DNA of 64,000 nucleotides from Straminergon stramineum (GCA_963920665.1 OY987266.1:21316248-21380247), one strand, 5' to 3'. Shown: positions 50,285 to 61,668, numbered from the stretch's first letter. Notes: generated by a model not told the origin, from the sequence alone. Translations and numbers: made by a program.

Positions 50285-53200
50285 TCCTCTTCCATTTCCT
50301 CTTCCTCCTCCTCCATTTCCATACTGGTTTGTTACTCCTCTTCGTTTGGTTTCTCGATGTGATGGATCTCCCTCACTTCCTCCTCCTCTGCGGGAGACAT
50401 CTCATCCAATATTCAGGTCGTCCTTTCCTTCCTGGGTTGAAGCTGCTGCATGTACTCGAAGCTTTCTGGATGGGTTTGGGCCAAATTCTTCAAGCGTCCC
50501 ATTCGGTCCACCAGATCACTTTGGATTAGCAATCTGGGTGACTGAAGGGCTTCCTTCTTAGGAAGGCGGGTAGTTGGAATAGGCAGTGAGATGGTAACTT
50601 CTGGTGTTGCTAATTCTTGTGCTACTTCGGTTTGCTTGGCTGGCTCTCGAATTGTCTTTGTACTCCCCTAGATGGTCTTTTCCAATTGACTTGAGAAGGA
50701 CTCTATTGAATGCTAAAGAGTCTCCTTAAGTCCTTTAGGTCTTGGACGAAGCTGAAGTGATGAAGTCAGTTTAACCGGAGTTTCCATATCAAAAAGAATT
50801 TCCGGAAAATGAACAAAATCCATCACTCAGTCCAGATCAATATACCCTAAGAGTTGGTGCATCTTCTTCAATACTGTCTCCATCTGGGATGAGAAATCGA
50901 CCAAGATCCTGACTACCTTAGATCCAATCAAATGCCCTCCTTTGATTAATCGATCCTAGACAAGGGAGGCTTTGATGATGAGTTCCGAGGGTCTATCCAC
51001 TAGACCAGATAAATTCTTGACGAGTTGCAGAGCTTCTTTCTCCCTCTGTTTTGATGCAATGAGCTCCCCTTTTGCCCAATTTAACCGGGATTGGAGGTTA
51101 TCCCTCTCCTTCTCTAGATCCCCGATTCACTCCTCCTTCTGTCTCAATTCATCAGGATTCGGCAGCCGCTTCACTTCGTCCAGCAAATCTTTTGGCTCAA
51201 CCTTCAACTCTTTGTTGATCGCTTTGAGGAGTTCTGCTAAGTTATCGTGGTACTCCTGTGCTTGCAACACCCAATCGAATCCGGTTTTGAAGAATCCGGA
51301 AATTCCTTTCGTCTGCTTCTCCAGAACCTTCTCTAGAACAGGAAGTTTCCCTCGTGAAGCCGGATTAGTGGATTTCCTTCGTCTGCAATCTATCAACTCC
51401 TCCTCCTCTTCCGGATCTTCTTCTTCTTCTTCTTCTTTGGCAATGACATGGCATTATTTCATTTTAGGGATTTATCCCATAGCTTGTTGCCTTGTGAAGT
51501 TAGCCCATAACCTTATGCCTTGTTGGTTTATTCATACCATGTTTTGATTAAATTACAATTTATCAAAATATATATTTTCCCTTATTGCTTGATTTATTTA
51601 ATTAAATCAGCCCATTAAATTTGATAAAAGCACAATTATCTAGTAATTTTCATAAGTTTTGAAGTTTTCAGTTGCTTCAAAAGTACTTAAATTTAATTAT
51701 TTTACCTCTCCTATTTGGATAGATCTGTTGCATTTTTATGGCCCAATTGTACATTGTTGAACCATCTTGCATTTTTCAAGTTGAAATAGGCTTGGATGGT
51801 ACATAATACCTCCCGCCCACCCACTATAGGTGGAGGCCTTAATTGGAAATATCCCACTACTAAGGTAGGCTGGTACTTCCAACTACTTAATTAATGCACC
51901 CTTAGGGTTCCTTCCCTCCATTAGTTTGAAAATATAATGTCCTCCTAGTTCATATGTTTCTCCTCTTTGGCTGTGGTGGTTCAATCTGGGTTGGAGTTTT
52001 GAGGATATTCAGTGCTATTTGTGGGCTACAAGCTTGAAACGGGAAATGGCAAAGGTCTACTGGCTATATAGTTTGTTTAGGATTGTGCTTCAAAACATTG
52101 ATTTTTGCTTTGTGACCTATTCTTACTAATTTCTTTATTGGTTTGATGGATTTGTGACATAGATAACAATTGGCTATAGCTGAAGACACCTCGTGCAACC
52201 TCACTGTGTGAGGCTACGCCTTCAAATCCAATTTTTCCAAACTTGGAATTTGTGGGAATACTTTTCATCAAGCAAATGGAGTTCTAATTGGACTCCTCCT
52301 TTTACCATGCTTTATATTTGTGACTAGACATGGATGGGATGTAGCACTTTTTTTGATAGCATTTTAGTATCTATTATGATACTATTGGTAAACAAAGCCT
52401 TAAGTTTTGATTTGATGTATAAAATTGTGATTATCAGTAAGCATACTGTTAAGTTTTGATAAGAGTGTAGCCCTGTTTCAGGGGTGTTTCAGTCTTAGTC
52501 ACTTCTTCGGCATTTATTATGTATGATTTTTCCAGAATTTAGGATCATTCCATATTTTGGATACTAATATTTGTCAAAAGAACTCATGCTTGCACCTTTT
52601 TTGCCTTAGTAACATGGTCAATACTATGTTTTCCTCATCATTTGTAGATCCTATCAAATGTCCCAATTTGTCACATACAAAAGCACATAAATGAATTTTT
52701 TAAATTTTTGGTTTATGTCCATCACACTATGGAGGGGTTTTAAATTACCAAAATAAAATGTCTTCATTAGTTTATTTGAGTGAGAAAAATTCCTAGGTTT
52801 TTTCTAAGCCTATTATATGATTTGATATTTCTATGACCCAGTGTTGCACTGAACCCTCTTATGGGATGGTCAAATGGAATTAAATCTGGCCTAAGGGTAC
52901 AAAATACCACCCACCCTAACCACTATGGGTGGGGCCTTAATTATCAGTCTTCCACCACTATGGTAGGTAGTTACTCCCAACTACCTAATTATGACCTGAT
53001 TTGAATTTGTTCCCTCCAATTTCACATACATGAAAAAACTTTCCTCTCCCCGTGTCTCTCATCTTTGGAGTTTGGCTGTGGCGGGTCGCTTTGGTGTGAA
53101 GTTTGTGTGTGCTAACTATTGGGCTGCTACTGTGACACAAGAATGGCAAAGGTGTCTTTGCATTTGTAGTTTTTGTGATTTGATTGAGGGGCTTGCTTTG

Positions 53201-53380
53201 ACATAGATGCTTTATACCTTATAATCTCTTTACTGATTCTGGTTTTTTGGTAATGTTGGATTTGTGACATAGATAGCAATTGGCTGTAGCTGAAGACACC
53301 TCGTGCATCCTCACTGACATTACATTGGTTTGTTATGTGTTTTGGGACGGGCACAGGTGAGGCTCAGCCTTCAAATCTGA

Positions 53381-53542
53381 TTTCTCCAGCATGGAATTGG
53401 TGCAAGATTTTATTGTCAAGCACATGGACTCATTCTACTTGGGTTCATTTTACTATGTTTGAAACTTGTGAATAGACATGGATGGGCTATGGCACTTTTG
53501 ATAATCTCAGGATTGATTGTTACCCAATATATTGTTTGGTGA
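53381..53542 (+). CDS. Small hydrophobic ORF in tandem unit 2 (putative, possibly decayed)
   Basis: The frame reads FLQHGIGARFYCQAHGLILL, a hydrophobic stretch, VNRHGWAMALLI and ends QYIVW. A TGA opens it, where unit 3 has CGA. Unit 3 (54480-54692) encodes the same peptide with mostly third-position or conservative hydrophobic changes, and unit 1 keeps a shorter relative (about 52267-52365, RHGWDVALFLIAF). Two membrane-spanning stretches are plausible. No start codon is certain; splicing from the upstream ATGGCAAAG|GT is possible but unproven. Confidence 0.3.
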   Translation, partial: FLQHGIGARFYCQAHGLILLGFILLCLKLVNRHGWAMALLIISGLIVTQYIVW

Positions 53543-54479
53543 CATTTTTACTGAGATGTAATGTGATGTGATGTATAATCACTATGAAGCATAAGGTTGG
53601 ATTTTTGCAAAAGTGAAGCCCTGTCTAAGGGGTGTTTCAGTCTTAGTCTCTTCTTTGGCATTTATCATGTATGATTTTTCCAAAATTTAGGATTATTCCA
53701 TATTTTGGATACTAATATTTGCCAAGTGAACTCATGCAAGTACCTTATGCCTTAGTAACATGGTTAATACTATGTTTTCCTCATTATTTGTAGGTCCTAT
53801 CAAATGCCCCAATTTGTTATATACAAAAGCACATAAACTTTTTTATTTTTTATTTTTGGTTGTTGTCCATTATACTATGGATTTATTTCAAATCACCAAA
53901 ATATAATGTCTTCATTAGTTTATTTGGAGGGGGAAAAATTTCCTAAGGTTTTTTCTGAGTCTATTATATGATTTGACATTTCTATGACCCAGTGTTGCAT
54001 TGAACCTTTTTATGGGGTGGTCAAATGGGATTAAATTTGGCCTAAGGGTATAAAATACCACACACCCTACCCACTATGGGTGGGGCCTTAATTATCAGTC
54101 ATGCACCACTATGGTAGGTAGTTACTCCCAACTATCTAATTATGACTCGATTTGAATTTGTTCCCCCCAAATCTATGTACATGAAATAGCCTCCCTTTTC
54201 ACTTGTCTCTCATCTTTGGAGTTTGGCTGTGGCGGGTTGCTTTGGTGTGAAGTTTGTGTGTGCTGACTATTGGGTTGCTACTGTGACACGAGAATGGCAA
54301 AGGTGTCTTTGCATTTGTAGTTTTTGTGATTTGATTGAGGAGCTTGCTTTGACATAGATGTTTTCTACTTTAGAACCTCTTTATTGATTCTTGTTTTTTG
54401 GTATGTTGGATTTGTGACATAGATAGCAATTGGTTGTAGCTGAAGACACCTTGTGCATCCTCATTGACATTACATTGGT

Positions 54480-54692
54480 TTGTTATGTGTTTTGGGACGG
54501 GCACAGGTGAGGCTCAGCCTTCAAATCCGATTTCTCCAACATGGGATTGGTGCAAGAGTTTACTACCAAGCACATGGACTCATTCTTTTTGGATTCATGT
54601 GTTTATGTTTGAAACTTGTGAATAGACATGGATGGGCTATGGCACTTTTGATAGTCTCAGGACTTGTAGTTACTCAATATATTGTTTGGTAG
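54480..54692 (+). CDS. Small hydrophobic ORF in tandem unit 3 (putative)
   Basis: Open for about 70 codons with no ATG at its beginning (the first possible initiator is TTG). The product would be basic at the N-side (RAQVRLSLQIRFLQ) with two hydrophobic spans and end QYIVW. It parallels 53381-53542. Family unknown. It may be an exon of a small gene whose first exon ends in ATGGCAAAG (about 54292-54301), or a fossil. Confidence 0.3.
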   Translation: MLCVLGRAQVRLSLQIRFLQHGIGARVYYQAHGLILFGFMCLCLKLVNRHGWAMALLIVSGLVVTQYIVW

Positions 54693-56725
54693 TATCTTAT
54701 TTTGATACTATATATCTATGATGTAACGTGATGTGATTCACAATTATGCATAAAGTTGGGTTTTGACAAGAGTGAAGCCCTGTTTCAGGGGTGTTTCAGT
54801 CTTAGTCCCTTCTTCTTTAGCCATAGTAAAAATCATGATTCATTTATTGGGAAACTTTCCTAATGTATTTACTATTGCTAAAAATCATGTATAATAAACC
54901 GTTACTTTTGTTATGGTAAAACTACACCCTACTTATTAGGGGACCTTATACGGTCTTGTTTTTGCCCTTGATATTTTTTTCCCAAAATTTTCCAAAGTTT
55001 GCACCCACATATAAATTTCTGAAAATAATCCTTTTTATAGAATAAAGGCATTATTTATACCATCCCTACTATAAGCATGAGAAATAATTTTTAACAAATA
55101 GACCTATACACATTGGCTATCTTTTATTTAGAGATGCTATAGGCACTATTTTCCCAGTACATCCACCATATGTGGTGGCTTATGTAACGGTATTGGAGTT
55201 CTCAATAAGCCTTCCAAGTGGGATGTACCTCCCACCCACCCTCTACTTTGGGTGATTCATTTAAGTGGCTAAATACCTACTACCTTGGGGTTAATAATTA
55301 AGTGGGAATCAGTCATTATGACCACCTCTATTGGTTTCCCCCCCCCCCAATTTCAAATTAGTAAGCTTATAGTTGCTACTTTGTTATTTTTCCTTCCTCT
55401 TTCACTGTGACGATTGCATTTTGGGGTTGTGGTGCAAGCTTCTGTGTGTCTCTTGAACTTCAAGCGATTACACTCTACGGGAATGGCAAAGGTCATTGGG
55501 TTACTTGTTTGATGTTGAGGATTTGCTTTACATATACATTTCTTTGCTTGCCGTTTTGTAATTCTTTATGCTTCCTTTTGGTTTTACAGATCTGTGACAT
55601 AGATAGCAATAGGCTACAACTTAAGACACATGTTACATCCCCACTAATATAACATTGGGTTCTTTTGTGTATTGGGACGAGTACAAGTGAGGCTGTGCCT
55701 TCAGATCCTAAATTCCAAATTTTGGATTTCAAGAAAGAAGACATTTTGCAAGCACTGGACTTTTAGTCTTTTCATTGTGCTTTTATAGATACATGTATTT
55801 GGCAAACTTTTGGAAGATTACATAATAGTGTCTTACCTTGAGACTATTATTTGTACAACTTGTGAAATGCTAACTCTCGTTTATTCTATGCACAACTTGT
55901 GAGTTGACATGGCATATTCTATGTAAGCTTTTGGAAAGATTTGATTAGATTCTTGTTTGGTTAAAGTTTGGTGGTGAAAAGTTGAGGCCCTGTTTTGGGA
56001 TGTTTAGTCTTAGTCCCTTCTTCTTCTTTGAATTCCGGTTGCTCTGCCTCCACTTTGTCTATGAGGCCATAATATAAGATTGTGGTTCTGTTGTTGTACT
56101 CTACCATCTTTGTACTACTCAAAAGTTCTGCGTAGTAATAGAGGTGGAATAGGTAAGTACCGATAGGGCTGGTTTTAGCCTTTCCTACATGGGCGGTGGG
56201 TTTGGAAACTATTGCTCCAATAACCTTCCCCTAATGGGCTGGTCTACCCTCCATTGCACCAAAGATGGTGTTGGCTACTGTGATCGTAATCCGAGTAGGC
56301 TTTTCCAGATACAAGATCGGAATAAGGAATTCTAATACTCTTTTCTGCCTCTCACTTAGACAATCATTAATGGCATACCCCTCCTTAGCATAGGGATGAT
56401 TCTTAAACTTCCCGGCTGTGAACTTATCAACTTGCGAGGCTAATCTGGATCCCTTCTTCGGGAATCTGTAGACATTAGCCCAAACCTCATCCGTCCAGGT
56501 TCCGGGTTGACCCTTTACTATCAACTCATATTGATTTGAAGTTCCTACGATGAGCTCTTGAATCATTCGCTCATTGTTCAAGGTCCATGGCCTAAGGAAT
56601 AGGCTAACACACCCAATCGTGCTCACGTCATCTTCTAATTGGGACCGGTCACTCTATCTCTCTGGAATGGTAGGATAGACCATCCGTGTAGTAACTAAGG
56701 GCTTATGGCTACCTCCCTCCGCCAT

Positions 56726-57895
56726 CGAGAACCGGAACTAAGTTCAAATTTGGTGGGGGAGCACAACCCTCAACTCTTGAAACGATTGCTAATTCACCAC
56801 TCTTTCACTCAACTATATGAGCACAAACATCTACAAAAGGAAAAAGGAGGAGAAATGAAAGTGGCGGGGGTTAAGTACCCGTCATCCTACCAACCGTTTC
56901 CAATAGGAGACCGTTTACCATAATGGTTTCCTAGATTCCTAGACCGGAAATCTAAGACGTAGGCTATTGCTATTCAGGTTTCTAGATTTTGGATTCATCC
57001 TAGATCTGATTTCGGAATACTTGGATCATGTTCTTAGCCTTGGTACTATGTTTAAGGTAAGCAGATACTAATTCCATTTGCCTAATTAAGTTTTTGAACA
57101 ATTCCATACTATAATAGTTCTATTTTATACTAACTCGGTAGATTTCAAATTTCCATCTCACAATAAATACTCTCCCAAGCTTGAGCTTGGAGGCTTTTTT
57201 ACCTTGCCGTGTTGCTAGAAATTGTGTACGTTTCTTTTTGAGGGGCTCTTTGGTCACCCTCCTTGTCTTGCGGTTGTACTAACTCTAGAGCAACCCCCCA
57301 TATGACTAGCGATGCCGCTTTGGGGGGCCTTTAGTTCAAGTCTTGCATGATACTAACCCCGTGTAGCTAATCCTTTGAGTGTTGAAGGTGTCTTTTTGAC
57401 CCCCCATACTAATGTGGTGTCCCTTGGAGAGGGTCAAAAGAGAGTGAGGGTTGGTGGGTCCCATCGTGACAACGAAGCTATGAACCCCTTTTGGGTGAAA
57501 AATCTTAGCGGTGTATTAAAACCATCCCACGGGAGAACCATAAGATCCCGTGGTCCTTCTCTTCACAAAGTTTAGTTCCCAAAATGCGTTGGGAACAAAC
57601 CAAAGTTTAAGCCCCCAAAAGTAGGAATGAGAGGTCAAAATGAACGTGAGAAGTAATTAGTGAGAAATAGAGTGAGGCCCTTACCTCCACAAGCCTAGCT
57701 TACCACCTATTGGCTTAAATATGATCCTACAAGCCCCCCTTAGAACTTAGCATAAAAAAGAAGATAGAACCCAGCACCCCAGACTAGTACCCCAACACCC
57801 GGATACTTGGCAGGGAGACCAAGGCTGGGTACCATTGGGCAGGTCGGTAGGTCAAGGCCGGGCACCAGGCGGGTTACAACAACTGTCGGGTAGGG
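56726..57895. other. Upstream flank of the decayed ORF; GC-richer intergenic DNA
   Basis: Likely leader of the repeat element encoding the minus-strand ORF. No primer-binding site or terminal repeat could be recognised. ORFs at 56705-56923 and 57375-57575 have no family resemblance. Confidence 0.4.
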
Positions 57896-58097
57896 CCGGC
57901 GAGTTAGGCTCGCAGTAATTGGGTTGGTTGGATTTGGGCTCACAGTAATTGGGTCAGCCGGATTGGGATTACAGTGACTGGGGTTCAGAGTTAGGTTCAC
58001 AATAACTGGGGGTTCGGGGTTGGATTCACAGTAACTGGTGGTTTGGGGTTTGGGGTCATAGTCACTGGGTTTCAGGGTTGGATTGTGTAGTAATTGC
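57896..58097. repeat. ~30-bp minisatellite, six to seven units
   Basis: CAGTAATTGGG, CAGTGACTGGGG, CAATAACTGGGG and CAGTAACTGG recur every 28-31 bp, each followed by a G/T-rich spacer ending GGATTCA or similar. The minus strand gives a Pro/Thr/Asn-repeat ORF (57740-58156) that is a by-product of the repeat. Confidence 0.85.
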
Positions 58098-58189
58098 GAA
58101 GGAGGAGAGGGGTCCAAGTCTACATTCATGCAAACAGGGCTCCCTTGTGTGCACAATTCTGAACATTGAAAATGGTTTCAAGATCATTC

Positions 58190-58615
58190 TCTAGGTGAAA
58201 TATCTTCACCATGAAGTCTTCCCAATTGTCCAATTTTTAGTTTATTTGAAAATTGTTTTTCCTATTTTTTACAAATTAAAATGTGAAAGTACCTATTTTT
58301 ATGAGATTTTGCACATTTCTAGTTTTCTATGAAAAATTTTCTATGCTTTTCCTTCCTAGTGTACCTTCTTCTTAAAGGTTTATACATTAAACATATTTTT
58401 TATATTTGAAAAAATTTATTTTTCTAATTATAGAATACTCCCGAAAAAATCATGAGTACTGTGTGAAACGCTACAAAAATTGGACAGTTTTTCTTGCAAT
58501 GACCCACTACAAGATCCTATGATTACATGTGTCCAAAAATGATATTTGGTACTTGTATTAGAAATGACAGTTTTTGAAGGTTTTTGGTGATAATATAGTT
58601 AAAGAACTTTAGGGG
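58190..58615. mobile_element. Truncated TTAA-type element in reverse orientation
   Basis: It ends ACTTTAGGGG before TTAA (58616-58619). Reading in from there on the minus strand it repeats the left-end order of the 925-bp type (TACAAGTACCAAAT, ACACATGTAA, CATAGGATCTT, then TTCATAGA-type words). The other terminus is not found, so the left border given is approximate. Confidence 0.45.
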
Positions 58616-58619
58616 TTAA

Positions 58620-59252
58620 ACCACATATCAAATTAATCTAGGATTTGATCAAAATAAAGTTTAGGATTAAAAAATATATGATTTAAAAAATCATTTTTAT
58701 AGAAGAAATACAAATGCAAATACACACAATATTGTGTTATTTGGATTCTTTCAAAGTTGAGAAATGGAGAAGAAAAATAACATTTCAAGCTTCATTTTCA
58801 AAGTTTCAATCAAATACCAAAAATAAATCCTTTGAAAATTGCAATCAATATTGACTAAGGCACATCTGTTTTAGATGTAGAGACCTTTAGAGTAGTGTTT
58901 ATTTTTTTTTGTTTTTTTGGAAGTATAACATGCACCTTGAAGTGCATTTGAGTTCAAACAATCTTCTATTTTTGGATAGCTATTAGTAACTAATGTACTT
59001 TTATCTACACTATTGCCTAAAATGAGTGAAATTTATAAAATGTAACAACATTGATTAAAATTGACGAATCAAATATTTCTTTGAGACAATTTTGACAGTT
59101 TCATATCTATATTCCTCCATTTTGTAGTGTAGTAGTAGCTAGTATTCCAATCGAGTAAGACTTTAGCAAAATTTGTCAAAATTTAAAGACAAGTTTTAGA
59201 AGTTAATTTGCATAAAGAGATGCAAAACAAAAGCCACTACTAGCTTACTTAT
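58620..59252. other. AT-rich intergenic DNA
   Basis: Nothing recognisable. Confidence 0.5.
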
Positions 59253-59540
59253 TAAAGTGGCCCCCCCCAATGTGGGCACCACTAACCCAAAATGGCCATC
59301 ATCACTCTACATACATCTCCAAAATCAATATGTACCTATGTGAAAGAAACTATTTTACAACTTCTACCAAAAAAATTTTGACCCTTCATAACTTTTGCAT
59401 ACAATATCCAAATGTTGTGTTCTTTGGTGTGTTGGAACCTCCTTTCACTTGCCAACAAGAAAGTATACAAAAATCTGACCAATCTAATAATGATAAATAA
59501 GCATAATAGCAAAAAATGGCGGTTGGGGGATACCTACCTT
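59253..59540. mobile_element. Dispersed repeat, copy 2 (~288 bp)
   Basis: Same orientation and near full-length match to 33324-33608, sharing ACATCTCCAAAATCAATATG, TTTGACCCTTC and ATATCCAAATGTT. Its termini are degraded inverted repeats (AAAGTGGCCCCCCCC left, AAGGTAGGTATCCCCC reading in from the right). Confidence 0.7.
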
Positions 59541-60799
59541 GAACAATTATAGTTAATTTCATTAAAATGGCATATTCTTTATGCCATTTTCAGATCACTT
59601 GGTGTTGTGGTCCAAATCATAAAAGTAACATCTAGGGCTGATGCACATATGCAGTCTAAACCATAAAAATGCCAAAGTTGCGGAATGGCACCATTTTAAC
59701 GAAGTTCCCCATAATTTGTTTTGGAACCGCTTTGTTTTGTGGTTCCAGGTTCAGTGTCAGAGCCCTTGTTCGCCGTTGAGTGATATCTGGAATCAATTTT
59801 GTCAAGAACTAAAACTTCCGCATCCGCAACACAACAACGTGCATATCAGAATAGATCAGTTACATCGAGATCAAGCAAGCAAGCAATCTCCCCTTTGATT
59901 TCTCTGTCTCCTGGTTGGTATAGGACGACTTTGACAAGGTCTAGTTACGTGTAGATTACAAGTATCGACTGAAGAATATCCTCCCATTTTATCCCCGAAA
60001 AGCCATTGTATTACGACAAGCTAACCTGTTGTGACATTGAGATGCCTTTAATTTCATGGTATCAATTGATTACTATAGAGAAACGACAATACTTGCAATC
60101 GATTTGAAGTTCGTGTTGTACACATTCATGTCTTAATTCTGATAAGCGCCTGCAGGTGTCTTTCTCACTATTGATGAGAAAAGCATGTCCTATTTCTGGT
60201 TTGCTCAGGGTTGCTGACGAAGTACCAATTACGTAGCTGTGTCACTAAACAAGTTAATTAGTTGAGGATTCATGTGGGTGAAGAAAGTTTGCACAATGGG
60301 CGTTAAATCAAACAGGGACTTAGGCATTGTAGCTGGCAGAAGGGGAGGAATTTGTGTTAAGCTTCATCAATTGTTCTCAGGGAAGTGGTCACTCTCCGCT
60401 TGGTGCCTCAAGAAGCGAACATTTGGTGATGAAAATCGAGCGAAACTTGAGATGGAAATGGTGATTCAGGCACACAATGCAAATGGTGGCAATGGTTTTG
60501 ATAAGTTTTCAATGGAAATCGAAAACTTGCCAATCTACTAATTGAAATTGCATCAGCTGCTCTCGATAAATAGAATTTAAATCCATGAAGGAAAATATTA
60601 AGATGTTCAAGATGCAACAATTACACTGTCACAACTAATTGTAGGCAATCAAATATTGTTTCGATCATATCTTCAAGGACTCTGGACACTGTAATCGGCC
60701 TCACAACTCTCCTTGTGAACTGGAGATCTCTACAGAATTCGGCTGGTTGGTTACATCTCAGGTTGATTATTTCAGGAGCAGACATCACCAATTTCGCGG
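59541..60799. other. Intergenic DNA
   Basis: Composition rises toward gene-like values. Two ORFs (59641-59898 and 60272-60541) have mixed, non-repetitive composition, but I recognise no family or splice context, so I do not call them genes. Confidence 0.4.
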
Positions 60800-60803
60800 T
60801 TAA

Positions 60804-60874
60804 CCCTTACACGTCATCGCCATCTTCTCAGGTAAGCTTTTCAGTATAGTTTCACAAATTGTGACGTTTAAGGG
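60804..60874. mobile_element. Tiny (71-bp) TTAA-flanked element
   Basis: TTAA at 60800-60803 and 60875-60878. The termini CCCTTACACGTCA and, from the other end, CCCTTAAACGTCA form 13-bp inverted repeats with one mismatch. The CCC.TAAACG end matches the right ends of 22311-22537 and 40112-40509. It is almost entirely terminal sequence. Confidence 0.6.
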
Positions 60875-60878
60875 TTAA

Positions 60879-61668
60879 ATTTTCACAATTCTTGGCGCTG
60901 AAAATGTGTCTGACATCCATCTGCACAAAGCTTTGAAAAACTATGACAGGAATAGATTTGCGTTTCCGGCTGCATACCCTGAAAACTGTCGATGTGAAAT
61001 TCCACCATTTGAACGAAATTGACATCAGACGGCTTGTAACTAATCCGAAACCCACGACTGTGCATGAGGTCTCACGCATGAAGTCCTGGACGAGTTGAAG
61101 TCTCGCCAGGTTACATCGCTGAAGCCTTGGGACTTTGACTGAAGACCCGTCTTTGGGCGATTTAAAGGAGCTCACCCCATAGCAACACCCCCACAGACTT
61201 CTGCCAGCATTCTTTGCTAAGCACTTTGAGTACGCTTCTCTCGACCATTCCCTCTCATCCTTCACTCGTGCTCCTGCTTCATGTTCTTCAATTCGATCTA
61301 CTCTTTCGAATTCAGATTTCAAGGTTCTAGAAGTTGCATAAATTCTTTACTCGTGTTCATATATCACTACATGATCCTCTGTCTATGTATCTGGAAAGCA
61401 ATTGAAATAAGAGTCCTATTGCAAATTGGAACTCGTTTACAATTTCATGTATTTTTCTCAGTAGTTTTGAGTACTTGATATGGGGACTAACTTTCTATTG
61501 TCCACTTATATGTATGTTTTGGCGACTACATGCAATGTTCTTCACTGATGTTATTGAATTCTTATTTGGATCATCTGAATTACGCATGGAACATCATTCG
61601 CCAATTCATTAACTAACGAAATTGACGTTTTGTGCAGGTCTATTGATCCAACTTTAATTCTGGACAGC
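60879..61668 (+). promoter_or_regulatory. Upstream region of the S1-type gene with a probable 5'-leader intron end
   Basis: A splice acceptor TTTTGTGCAG|GT ends at 61637, 31 bp before the ATG, which suggests an intron in the 5' leader. No convincing TATA element was fixed. Antisense ORFs here are not supported. Confidence 0.35.

Larger units (their letters stand above)
51440..56017 (+). repeat. Array of four ~1.1-kb tandem units inserted into the decayed ORF
   Basis: Unit borders lie near 52509, 53658 and 54820, each marked by TCTTAGTC, then a TTCTTC word and GGCAT or AGCCAT. Every unit has, in order: a CCCACCC...GGGTGG palindrome, a leader, ATGGCAAAGGT, GTGACATAGATA.CAAT, GAAGACAC, GTGAGGCT, CCTTCA.ATC, and an end rich in CTGTTTCAGGGGTGTTTCAG. 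Units 2 and 3 are closest; 1 and 4 are diverged. TTCTTCTTCTTTG flanks the array on both sides (51427-51439 and 56018-56030), either a target duplication or a recombination micro-homology in the Glu-coding GAA run. Confidence 0.8.
49936..56725 (-). pseudogene. Decayed repeat-associated ORF (unknown family), split by two insertions
   Basis: Read on the minus strand, an ATG at 56725 (MAEGGSHKPLV) opens a frame that, skipping 51440-56017 and 50081-50284, runs to a TAG at 49936-49938 (ending KKARKAK). Internal stops are at 56654, 56231, 51127, 50956, 50827, 50713, 50668, 50413 and 50332 (lowest base of each). The frame never shifts. The N-terminal ~230 residues look globular (GTWTDEVWANVYRF, then a Lys/Arg-rich segment); the middle has Glu runs and a coiled-coil-like DLEKERDNLQSRL; the C-terminus is basic. 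I do not recognise the family. The layout suggests a protein of a repetitive element rather than a single-copy host gene. No reverse transcriptase, integrase or transposase motif is visible. Confidence 0.6.

Noticed and set aside
52077..55744. Minus-strand ORFs in the tandem units sharing a YSQLLSMSQI-like segment
   Set aside because: The shared segment is the complement of the most conserved block of the repeat; frames and lengths are not kept between units.
57740..58156. 138-codon Pro/Asn/Thr-rich minus-strand ORF
   Set aside because: It spans a 30-bp minisatellite; the repeat explains the composition and open frame.
47380..58160. LTR retrotransposon enclosing the decayed ORF
   Set aside because: No matching terminal repeats, primer-binding site or polymerase domain could be seen by eye; left as an unknown repeat.
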